NCBI GenBank assembly: GCA_903909415.1
Contig: CAIVVS010000246.1
Location: 1-6,591 of the forward strand
Reading direction: 5' to 3'
Source of the DNA: an uncultured Pseudomonadota bacterium
GTDB taxonomy: Bacteria > Pseudomonadota > Gammaproteobacteria > Burkholderiales > SG8-39
DNA length: 6,591 nt
Under the pieces are notes generated by a model. That model ran no database searches and was not told where the DNA came from. It saw nothing but the letters and a program-made list of their open reading frames with translations. Shown piece by piece: positions 1-5,595 of this stretch (its first letter is position 1; each line of letters opens with the position of its first letter). The position numbers were made by a program, and so were the translations under genes.

Positions 1-347
1 CCGGCGCCGGCGGCCTGCACCACGCGGCCCGCGATCAGGCCTTCGATGGTGCCGGACCAGAGCGCGATCGCGCTGCCCACCCAGAACAGCACCAGGCCGG
101 ACAGCAGCACCGGGCGGCGCCCGTAGCGGTCCGACAGCGAGCCGTAGGCCAGGGTCACGAAGGCCATGGTCATCAGCGTCGCGGAGAACGACAGCCCCAC
201 CAGCGCGTCGGACACGCCGAAGGCCTTCTTGACCTCGGGCATGACAGGGAAGAACAGGTGGATGGACAGCGGCCCGACCAGCGAGATGGCGACCAGCGTG
301 GTGACGAAGGCGACGCCGGGGCGGCGTGTGTGGGTGGCGGCGTTCAA
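1..347 (-). CDS. MFS transporter, Bcr/CflA-like (DHA1) drug efflux type, N-terminal part only
   Basis: This is the first ~115 residues of an inner-membrane major facilitator superfamily proton antiporter; the rest lies beyond the left edge. Reading the minus strand gives a short basic N-terminus (THTRRPG), a first membrane helix (about residues 12-34, ending SIHLFFPVMP), a second helix (about 48-69), and then the MFS motif A loop GSLSDRYGRR at about 69-78. A later stretch GRVVQAAGAG (about 107-116) fits motif B of drug-proton antiporters. The LFFPVMP segment and motif A resemble the Bcr/CflA group, which exports drugs and other small molecules; the substrate is not deducible. No in-frame ATG exists upstream, so I chose TTG at 347 (L-N-A-A-T-H-T-R-R-P). 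No clear Shine-Dalgarno supports it, and in-frame TTG/GTG codons further upstream are possible. The gene is divergent from the EamA-type permease. Confidence 0.85.
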   Translation of the reverse strand, partial: MNAATHTRRPGVAFVTTLVAISLVGPLSIHLFFPVMPEVKKAFGVSDALVGLSFSATLMTMAFVTLAYGSLSDRYGRRPVLLSGLVLFWVGSAIALWSGTIEGLIAGRVVQAAGA

Positions 348-428
348 GGCATCAAGGTTACGTGAAAGCCCATCCGGCTGCGCCCCGGCGCGGTGCAAAG
401 GCCGCGGTGCGAAGGCGATCGCGAACGA

Positions 429-459
429 CACTGGATTCCCGCTTTCGCGGGAATGACGG
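429..459 (+). repeat. dRS3-like hairpin repeat, copy A
   Basis: The core at 435-454 is a perfect 8-bp inverted repeat, ATTCCCGC / GCGGGAAT, with a TTTC loop (GAAA, a GNRA tetraloop, on the minus-strand RNA). It fits the Neisseria dRS3 consensus ATTCCC-N8-GGGAAT. The flanks CACTGG and GACGG are shared with the copies at 6340-6368 and 6473-6501. It lies upstream of both divergent transporter genes and points opposite to copy B. Confidence 0.85.
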
Positions 460-479
460 GACGTGGTGGAAACTCCGCG

Positions 480-507
480 CCGTCATCGCCGCTTCCGCGC
501 AAACCAG
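480..507 (-). repeat. Possible decayed dRS3-like repeat between copies A and B
   Basis: The stretch begins CCGTCAT and ends CCAG, as copy B does, and is 28 bases long against about 29 in the intact repeat. The central palindrome is degraded (CCGCTTCCGCG). It could be an eroded third copy or chance similarity in GC-rich DNA. Confidence 0.3.
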
Positions 508-529
508 GGGAGGTCGTTGGACCCGTGCT

Positions 530-557
530 CCGTCATTCCCGCGAAAGCGGGAATCCA
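530..557 (-). repeat. dRS3-like hairpin repeat, copy B (inverted relative to copy A)
   Basis: The perfect 8-bp stem ATTCCCGC (535-542) / GCGGGAAT (547-554) encloses a GAAA tetraloop in plus-strand RNA. The flanks CCGTC and CCAG are the reverse complement of copy A's, so A and B form a head-to-head inverted pair separated by 70 bases. The end of the repeat lies about 45 bases before the EamA-type permease start, so the hairpin could be in its 5' leader. Confidence 0.85.
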
Positions 558-600
558 GCGGCTTTGACTTTGCCCGCTACCGCCACTAAGGTCGGAGGCG

Positions 601-1473
601 TTGGCTTCCCTTCCGCTTCCCGTCCTCTACGCGATCTCCGCCGCGGCGCTGTTCGGCCTCGCGGTGTCGCTCACGCGCTTCGCGCTGGCCTACATGTCGC
701 CGGTGCGCGGCGCGCTGATCGCCATTCCCGTCGTCGCGCTCGCGCTGTGGCTGGCCGCGCCCTTCGCGCTGGACCTCGCCGGCTGGCACTGGATCGCGGT
801 GGGCATCTTCACCGTGGTCGGCGTGTTCTTCCCGGCGCTGGTGACCATGCTGATGTTCGAGGCCAACCGCCGCATCGGCCCGACCAGCGCGAGCACCCTG
901 GGCGGCACCTCGCCGGTGTTCGCGCTGATGGGCGGCATCCTGTTCCTGGGCGAGCCGCTCAGCCCGCATGCCATCGGCGGCACGCTGGCCGTGGTGGCGG
1001 GCATCGCGTTGATCTCGGGCTGGGGCACGGCCAAGCGCCTGCAGGCGATCGACATCGCCATCCCGCTGGGCGCGGCCTTCGTGCGCGGCATGGCGCAGAC
1101 CTTCGTGAAGATGGGCATGGGCTTCTGGGCCAACACCTTCGCCGCGACCCTGGTGGTGTACACGGTGTCGTCCTTCACCGTGCTGGCCTCGCAGAAGCGC
1201 GATGCCGGGGCTGCCGGTACGGCCAAGGCCGGCTGGCCCTTGCGCGGCGTGCTCTGGTTCAGCCTGGTGGGCCTGCTCAACGGCGCGGCGGTGTTCGTGC
1301 TCTACCTGGGACTGCGCACCGGCGCCGTGTCGGTGGTGTCGCCGATCGGCGCGAGCTTCCCGTTGTTCGCGCTGGTGTTCTCGGCGATGCTGTCGCGCAC
1401 CCTGCCCACGCCGCGCGCGGTGGCGGGCGCACTGGTGACGGTGGCAGGCGTCGCCTTGATCGTAGCCGGGTGA
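601..1473 (+). CDS. EamA-family (drug/metabolite transporter superfamily) permease
   Basis: A 290-residue polytopic inner-membrane protein, the usual size of ten-helix DMT/EamA permeases that export or import small metabolites. Two homologous halves are visible. The first ends with the typical EamA signature at about 100-137 (TSPVFALMGGILFLGEPL, then a glycine-rich helix). The second ends with the parallel segment at about 246-290 (SPIGASFPLFALVFSAML, then a GALVTVAGVALI helix). The halves are linked by a hydrophilic loop near 196-212. In the second half the usual GE after the helix is replaced by SR (LSRTLP). The start is TTG at 601: the frame is closed by TGA at 565-567 and has no ATG until residue 32, which would remove the first helix. 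GGAGG (594-598) is unusually close to this start; AAGG (588-591) is better spaced. The first Bug receptor follows after 37 bases. The substrate is unknown. Confidence 0.88.
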   Translation: MASLPLPVLYAISAAALFGLAVSLTRFALAYMSPVRGALIAIPVVALALWLAAPFALDLAGWHWIAVGIFTVVGVFFPALVTMLMFEANRRIGPTSASTLGGTSPVFALMGGILFLGEPLSPHAIGGTLAVVAGIALISGWGTAKRLQAIDIAIPLGAAFVRGMAQTFVKMGMGFWANTFAATLVVYTVSSFTVLASQKRDAGAAGTAKAGWPLRGVLWFSLVGLLNGAAVFVLYLGLRTGAVSVVSPIGASFPLFALVFSAMLSRTLPTPRAVAGALVTVAGVALIVAG

Positions 1474-1510
1474 AAATGGCCCGAAAACAACATAAGTGGC
1501 TGATTATATT

Positions 1511-2485
1511 ATGAAATTCAGACTCCTCCAGCTTGTACTCCTGCCCGGCCTTGCCGCATTGCCCGGCATCGCCGCGGCACAGGCGTTCCCGTCCAAGCCC
1601 ATCCGGCTGGTCGTGAGCACCGCGCCCGGCGGCGGCGGCGACGTGACCGCGCGCCTGCTGTCGCCGCGCCTGTCGGAAGGGCTGGGCCAGAACGTGCTGG
1701 TGGAAAACCGCGCCGGCGGCAGCGGCCTGATCGCCGGCGAGTACGTCTCGCGCCAGCCGGCCGACGGCCACACCGTGCTGCTGGACATCACCTCGCACGC
1801 GGTGAACCCGGCCTTGGTGCTGAAGATGCCCTACGAGCCGCTGCGTGACCTGCTGCCGGTGACGCAGGTGATCCGCGCGCCCAACGTGCTGGTGGTGCAT
1901 CCCTCGGTGCCGGCGACGACCACGGCCGAGTTCATCGCCTGGGCCGGCGCGCAGCCCGGCGGCGTGTCGGTGGCGTCCTCCGGCAACGGCTCGGCGCAGC
2001 ACCTGGCGATGGAGATGTTCCGACAGCGCACCAGGCTCACCATGGTGCACGTCCCTTACAAGGGCGGCGGCCCGGCGCTGGCCGACGTGGTGGCCGGACA
2101 GGTGCCCGCCTTCTTCGCCTTCCTGTCCTCGGCCGCGCCGCACATCCGCGCCGGCAAGCTGCGCGCGATCGCGGTGACCACGCCGCAACGCGCGCAGGCC
2201 ATGCCGGAGGTGCCCTCGGTGGCCGAGTCCGGCGGCGCGCTGGCGGGCTTCGAGATCTACGACTTCAACGGCCTGTTCGTGCCCGGCGGCACGCCCCCCG
2301 AGGTGGTCGCGCGCATCCAGCGCGAGGTGGCGCGGGTGCTGGCCATGCCCGAGGTGCGCGAGCGCCTGGCCGCGATTGGCGCCGAGCCGCTGGGCAGCAC
2401 GCCGGCCGAGTTCACCGCCTTCCTTCGCCGCGAGATCGAGCGCTTCCGCGTGATCGTGCGCGAGGCGGGGATCAAGGCGGAGTAG
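1511..2485 (+). CDS. Tripartite tricarboxylate transporter-type periplasmic substrate-binding protein (Bug/TctC family), receptor 1
   Basis: A 324-residue secreted receptor, normal length for the Bug/TctC family, whose members bind small carboxylates and related solutes in the periplasm. A signal peptide covers residues 1-23/25: basic MKFR, a leucine-rich core, then AAAQA before mature FPSKPIRLV. Family landmarks follow in order: the ligand-loop APGGGGDVTAR (38-48), VENRAGGSG (64-72), ADGHTVLL (84-91), the NPALVLKMPYEPLRDLLPV block, VHVPYKGGGP in the second lobe, AGKLRAIAVT, and PEVPSVAE. It ends GIKAE, like the other two receptors here. I chose ATG at 1511 because it gives a clean signal peptide. 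An in-frame GTG at 1496 would add only five residues, and neither start has a good Shine-Dalgarno. The gene is 37 bases after the EamA permease and could be co-transcribed with it. No TctA/TctB partner is present. Confidence 0.93.
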   Translation: MKFRLLQLVLLPGLAALPGIAAAQAFPSKPIRLVVSTAPGGGGDVTARLLSPRLSEGLGQNVLVENRAGGSGLIAGEYVSRQPADGHTVLLDITSHAVNPALVLKMPYEPLRDLLPVTQVIRAPNVLVVHPSVPATTTAEFIAWAGAQPGGVSVASSGNGSAQHLAMEMFRQRTRLTMVHVPYKGGGPALADVVAGQVPAFFAFLSSAAPHIRAGKLRAIAVTTPQRAQAMPEVPSVAESGGALAGFEIYDFNGLFVPGGTPPEVVARIQREVARVLAMPEVRERLAAIGAEPLGSTPAEFTAFLRREIERFRVIVREAGIKAE

Positions 2486-2490
2486 GCATC

Positions 2491-2526
2491 GCGCTGCACC
2501 GCGTCATTCCTCTCGCGGGCAAATCG
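2491..2526 (+). repeat. Possible decayed member of the dRS3-like repeat family
   Basis: GCGCTGCACC (2491-2500) is identical to a segment of the 133-bp units (6381-6390, 6514-6523). It is followed directly by CGTCATTCC (2502-2510) and GCGGG (2515-2519), the two arms of the repeat with the palindrome broken. It lies just downstream of the receptor 1 stop. The order matches the right-hand array, but the similarity is short. Confidence 0.35.
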
Positions 2527-2574
2527 TTTTCACGCGTCCGGGCGCACTGCGGCGATATGCGGCGCGGCGGTGGT

Positions 2575-2580
2575 TAGAAT
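2575..2580 (+). promoter_or_regulatory. Candidate -10 element (TAGAAT) for the oxygenase-receptor 2 pair
   Basis: TAGAAT matches the sigma-70 consensus TATAAT at five of six bases. It lies 24 bases before the oxygenase start, which would give a very short leader containing only the ribosome binding site. No convincing -35 hexamer is seen. Two direct TGCGGCG heptamers (2548-2554 and 2558-2564), 10 bp apart, occupy the expected -35 zone. Confidence 0.4.
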
Positions 2581-2587
2581 GCGTCCC

Positions 2588-2594
2588 GAGGAGG
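2588..2594 (+). promoter_or_regulatory. Ribosome binding site of the oxygenase gene
   Basis: GAGGAGG lies 10 bases before ATG 2605 and supports that start. Confidence 0.65.
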
Positions 2595-2604
2595 ATCACT
2601 GCAC

Positions 2605-3414
2605 ATGGGCAAGCCCTGGCGCGACCACGAGGAACACCCGCTCAGCGCGGAGTCGCTGCGCGCGCTGTTCGACAACGAGATTGCCTGCATCCGGGTGCGC
2701 GGCTTCGCCACGGCGCAGGAGTCGGCCGACTTCGTCGCCGCGATGGACGGCGTCGGGCTGGCGCATGAGTACAAGGTGCTCGGCCCGAACGTGAAGCACC
2801 GCCCGCGCTACCTCGGCGTGCCCCAGTTCGAGTACCGCAAGCGCCCCAAGGCGGACTACTTCGCGACCGTCGAGCGCGCGTGCAGCGAGCAGCGCGCCGT
2901 GTTCGAGCGCTGTGGCTTCGACGCGCTCGAGCGCCTGGCGCGGATGCTGCGTGCCGCCGCGCCGGGCCGGTCGGTGAGCCTGGCCGAGGAGCCCGGCCAC
3001 GGGCACTACTTCGCCGGCATCATCCGCGACACCACCGGCGGGACCAACCTGCACATGGATTTCGCGCGCGTGTCCGCGTCGGACTACGCGATCGCCGGGA
3101 ACGACGCGCAGATCGCCACCAATTTCTACGCCAGCGGCACGGACGAAGGCGGGGAGACCACGGTCTACAACCTGCATTTCGTGCCGCCCCCGATGCCGCC
3201 GGGCCAGGTGTTCGAGATCTCGCCGTTCCGCGAGGAGTGGGTCTCCGGCTGCGAGTCCCACACCTTCAAGCCCGTGGCGGGCGACCTGGTCATGTTCAAT
3301 TCGCGCTGCCCGCACCGGGTGCACTGGAACCCGCGCGACGACGGACAGCGCCGCACCGGCATGGGCACCTTCATCGGTCGCAAGCCCGGTGGCGACATGG
3401 TGCTGTGGTCATGA
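2605..3414 (+). CDS. Fe(II)/2-oxoglutarate-dependent oxygenase, function unassigned
   Basis: A 269-residue, probably cytoplasmic protein with no signal peptide. It has the facial triad of non-heme Fe(II)/2-oxoglutarate oxygenases: H150 and D152 in NLHMDFA (HxD), and a distal histidine in NSRCPHRVHWN, most likely H237, with H240 less likely. This is followed by QRRTGMGTFIG, where R249 or R250 would hold the 2-oxoglutarate carboxylate. GDLVMFNSR before the distal histidine is the usual strand of the double-stranded beta-helix core. The expected chemistry is oxidation (for example hydroxylation) of a small molecule, coupled to decarboxylation of 2-oxoglutarate to succinate. The aspartate of HxD is present, so it is not a halogenase of the HxG/HxA type. 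The substrate is unknown. The start has a good Shine-Dalgarno. The stop overlaps the start of receptor 2 by ATGA, suggesting coupled translation and perhaps a shared substrate. Confidence 0.8.
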   Translation: MGKPWRDHEEHPLSAESLRALFDNEIACIRVRGFATAQESADFVAAMDGVGLAHEYKVLGPNVKHRPRYLGVPQFEYRKRPKADYFATVERACSEQRAVFERCGFDALERLARMLRAAAPGRSVSLAEEPGHGHYFAGIIRDTTGGTNLHMDFARVSASDYAIAGNDAQIATNFYASGTDEGGETTVYNLHFVPPPMPPGQVFEISPFREEWVSGCESHTFKPVAGDLVMFNSRCPHRVHWNPRDDGQRRTGMGTFIGRKPGGDMVLWS

Positions 3415-4409
3415 CGCGCGCATTGCAGGCCGTACTGCATTCCATCGAACGCCGGGTGCTGGCCACCCTGCTCGCGCTCTTGTCCGCGGGCGCCATGGCG
3501 CAGGGCGCAGGCGCCTACCCCGAGAAGGGCGTGCGCGTGCTGGTGCCGTTCGCCCCGGGCGGGATCGCCGACGGCACGGCGCGGGGCATCGCGCAGCACC
3601 TGTCGGAGACCTGGGGACGTCCCTTCGTGGTCGAGAACCGCCCGAGTGCCGCGAGCATCCTGGCCTTCACCACCGTGGCCAAGGCAGCGCCCGACGGCTA
3701 CACCCTGCTGCTGGCCAATACCAACATCGCCACCAACCCCAGCCTGTACGCGAAGCTGGACTATGACGCGGACCGCGACCTGGTCCCGGTGGCCTTCGGC
3801 CTGCTCACGCCGGGCGTGCTGGTGGTGCATCCTTCGGTGCCGGCGGCGAACTATGCCGAGCTGGTGGCGCTGGCCCGCGCCCAGCCGGGCAAGGTCAACT
3901 TCGCCTCGGTGGGCATCGGCAGCTTCCCGCACCTGGCGCTGGAGATGCTCAAGCAGATGGCGGGGCTGGACATGGTGCACGTGCCCTACAAGGGCTTTGC
4001 GCCGGCGATGACGGCGGTGCTGGCCAACGAGGTGAGCCTGCTGGCGCTGGACATCCCGGCGGCGCTGCCCCAGGTGCGCGCCGGCAAGCTGCGCGCGCTC
4101 GCCTCCACCGGCCTGCGCCGCTCCAGCGCGCTGCCCGACCTGCCCTCGGTTGCCGAACTCGGGCTGCGCGACTACGAAGCCGTCGGCTGGCTGGGCATCA
4201 TGGCGCCCGCCGGCACGCCGCGCGACATCGTCATGAAACTGAACGAGGAGATCAACCGCGGCGTGCGGCGCAACGACCTGTTCGGTCGCTACACCAGCAC
4301 CGGCGCCGAGATCCAGCCCGGCTCGCCCGAGGACTTCGGCGCGTTCATACGCAGGCAGGGCGCCGCCTGGGGCCGCGTGATACGCGCCGGGAACGTGAAG
4401 GCGGAATAG
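3411..4409 (+). CDS. Bug/TctC-family periplasmic substrate-binding protein, receptor 2
   Basis: A 332-residue secreted solute receptor. The N-terminus is rather long (MTRALQAVLHSIERR) before the hydrophobic core VLATLLALLSAGAMA, with likely cleavage after A30 (AMA, then Q). Family landmarks: PFAPGGIADGTAR (46-58), VENRPSAAS (74-82), PDGYTLLLAN (94-103), the NPSLYAKLDYD block, LVVHPSVPA, HVPYKGFAPA, AGKLRALAST and PDLPSVAE, ending NVKAE. The ATG at 3411 lies inside the oxygenase stop (ATGA), so translation is probably reinitiated from the upstream gene; this fixes the start. An in-frame GTG at 3405 would add two residues and is less likely. The GIADGTAR ligand loop differs from receptor 1 (GGGDVTAR) and receptor 3 (GSVDTVAR), so the three probably bind different ligands. 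No membrane subunits are encoded nearby. Confidence 0.93.
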   Translation: MTRALQAVLHSIERRVLATLLALLSAGAMAQGAGAYPEKGVRVLVPFAPGGIADGTARGIAQHLSETWGRPFVVENRPSAASILAFTTVAKAAPDGYTLLLANTNIATNPSLYAKLDYDADRDLVPVAFGLLTPGVLVVHPSVPAANYAELVALARAQPGKVNFASVGIGSFPHLALEMLKQMAGLDMVHVPYKGFAPAMTAVLANEVSLLALDIPAALPQVRAGKLRALASTGLRRSSALPDLPSVAELGLRDYEAVGWLGIMAPAGTPRDIVMKLNEEINRGVRRNDLFGRYTSTGAEIQPGSPEDFGAFIRRQGAAWGRVIRAGNVKAE

Positions 4410-4432
4410 CCGCTCCCTTCAGCGCAGGGGCA

Positions 4433-4456
4433 GCCTGCCATCGCGTGACGGCAGGC
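4433..4456 (+). terminator. Candidate 3' hairpin downstream of receptor 2
   Basis: GCCTGCC (4433-4439) pairs perfectly with GGCAGGC (4450-4456) around a 10-base loop, 23 bases after the receptor 2 stop. No T-tract follows, so it is not a classical intrinsic terminator; it may instead stabilise the 3' end. It abuts the first 31-bp repeat. Confidence 0.4.
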
Positions 4457-4579
4457 ACGCCGCGCCGATCACTCGGCGATGGCTTTCACGCCGCGCGGAT
4501 CACTCCGCGAAGGCTTTCACGCCGCGCGGATCACTCCGCGAGGGCTTTCACACCGCGCCGATCACTCGGCGCGCATGTT
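4456..4579. repeat. Four tandem 31-bp hairpin repeats at convergent 3' ends
   Basis: Four contiguous 31-base units start at 4456, 4487, 4518 and 4549. Each centres on GATCACT and units 1-3 end with GGCTTT. Each forms a hairpin with loop TCAC (GUGA, a GNRA tetraloop, on the minus-strand transcript). Units 1 and 4 have the stem CGCCGA/TCGGCG and units 2 and 3 have CGCGGA/TCCGCG, a paired C/G swap that keeps the base pair. The unit 4 stem extends to 8 bp (4554-4561 with 4566-4573). The fourth unit overlaps the last codons and stop of receptor 3; read on the minus strand, every unit ends in Ala-Glu-stop. There are no spacers, so it is not CRISPR. It may serve as a bidirectional 3'-end structure, or be a minisatellite grown from the gene's end. 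Confidence 0.9.
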
Positions 4580-5557
4580 CCTTTCCTTGATCACCCGGCC
4601 CCACTTGGCGGATTCGGCGCGCAGGTAGGCGGCGAATTCGTCCGGGCCGCTGGCGACCATGTCCAGGCTGTTCTGCTGGAACACCTTTGCGAGTTCCGGG
4701 CCGGCCATGACCTTCTTCACGCGATCGGCGAGCAGGTTCAGCAGCGGGCGCGGCGTGTTCTTCGGCGCGAGCAGGCCGTGCCAGGTGACGAACTCGTAGT
4801 CGGGCAGCGACTCGGCCACGGTGGGCAGGTCGGGGAACGCGCTGGCGCGCTTCGGGCTGGTGATGCCCAGCGCGCGCAGCTTGCCGGCCGCCACGTGCGG
4901 CGCGGCCTCGGACACGCCGGCGAAGATGATCTGCGTGTCGCCGGCCAGCACCCCGGCCAGGCCCGGCCCGCCGCCCTTGAAGTGGATGGCGACCGTATTG
5001 GTCTTCGCCATGAAGTTGAACAGCTCGGCGGCGATGTGCGGGTTGGACCCGGCGCCGGCGGTGGAGAAGTTCAGCGTGCCGGGCTTCGCGCGCGCGAGCT
5101 CGATCAGCTCCTTCACCGAACGCGCGGCCACGGAGGTGTGCACCGCCAGCGTGGTCGGCTGGTAGGTGAGCTGCGACACCGGCGCGAAGTCCGCCAGCGG
5201 GTCGAACGGCACCTTGGCGTACATGTAGGGATTGGCCACCAGTGGGATGGTGTGCACCATCAGCGTGTAGCCATCGGGCGCGGCCCTGGCCACCATCTCG
5301 GCGCCGATGTTGCCCGAGGCGCCGCTGCGGTTCTCGATCAGGAACTGCTGGCCGAAACTCTCGGACAGGCGCGGCGCGACCAGGCGCGCCACGGTGTCCA
5401 CGCTGCCGCCGGGAGGAAAGGGCACGACCACGCGCACCGGCCGCGCCGGCCAGGCGTCCTGGGCGACGGCGGACGGCACCGCGATCGGGGCGGCCATCAG
5501 GATCGACAGCGAGGCTGCCGCGGCAGCCAGCGTGCGTGCGGTGCGTGCGTGGTTCAT
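4562..5557 (-). CDS. Bug/TctC-family periplasmic substrate-binding protein, receptor 3
   Basis: A 331-residue secreted receptor. The signal peptide has basic residues (R5, R8), an alanine-rich core, and likely cleavage after A32 (AVA, then QDAWP). Family landmarks: PFPPGGSVDTVAR (46-58), IENRSGASGNIG (74-85), PDGYTLMVH, the NPYMYAKVPFDPLADFAPV block, HFKGGGPGLAGVLAG, AGKLRALGIT, PDLPTVAES, and the C-terminal WGRVIKERNMRAE. The lobe-2 motif reads HFKGGGPG rather than the HVPYKG of the other two receptors, so it is not a recent duplicate of either. The ATG at 5557 is fixed by a near-consensus Shine-Dalgarno. The gene follows the DUF1993 gene by 38 bases on the same strand, probably in one operon. 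Its stop codon lies in the loop of the last 31-bp hairpin repeat. The ligand is unknown, probably an organic acid. Confidence 0.93.
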   Translation of the reverse strand: MNHARTARTLAAAAASLSILMAAPIAVPSAVAQDAWPARPVRVVVPFPPGGSVDTVARLVAPRLSESFGQQFLIENRSGASGNIGAEMVARAAPDGYTLMVHTIPLVANPYMYAKVPFDPLADFAPVSQLTYQPTTLAVHTSVAARSVKELIELARAKPGTLNFSTAGAGSNPHIAAELFNFMAKTNTVAIHFKGGGPGLAGVLAGDTQIIFAGVSEAAPHVAAGKLRALGITSPKRASAFPDLPTVAESLPDYEFVTWHGLLAPKNTPRPLLNLLADRVKKVMAGPELAKVFQQNSLDMVASGPDEFAAYLRAESAKWGRVIKERNMRAE

Positions 5558-5565
5558 GTTCCCCT

Positions 5566-5572
5566 CCTCCTT
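5566..5572 (-). promoter_or_regulatory. Strong ribosome binding site of receptor 3
   Basis: The minus strand reads AAGGAGG, 8 bases before ATG 5557. It is the best Shine-Dalgarno in the window and suggests high expression of this receptor relative to the upstream DUF1993 gene in the same transcript. Confidence 0.8.
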
Positions 5573-5595
5573 GCGGCGACTTGCCGCATTCGTCC

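Noticed and set aside
361..370. CGTGAAAGCC, the reverse complement of GGCTTTCACG in the 31-bp array
   Set aside because: An isolated 10-base match with no surrounding similarity; treated as chance.
1496..1510. GTG 1496 as the start of receptor 1
   Set aside because: It would place acidic D before the basic signal-peptide start; ATG 1511 gives a canonical MKFR signal peptide.
393..1514. Long plus-strand open frame overlapping the EamA permease in another frame
   Set aside because: Its translation is arginine/glycine-rich low-complexity sequence typical of an off-frame reading of GC-rich coding DNA; the permease frame has clear membrane helices and family motifs.
2605..3414. Fe(II)/2-oxoglutarate halogenase
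   Set aside because: Such halogenases replace the HxD aspartate with Gly or Ala to make room for chloride; D152 is intact.
3411..3500. Tat signal peptide in receptor 2 (ERRVLATLL)
   Set aside because: The twin arginine lacks the surrounding S/T-RR-x-F-L-K pattern; a Sec signal peptide explains it better.
4456..4579. CRISPR array
   Set aside because: The units are contiguous with no spacers and the period equals the repeat length, so it is a tandem repeat.
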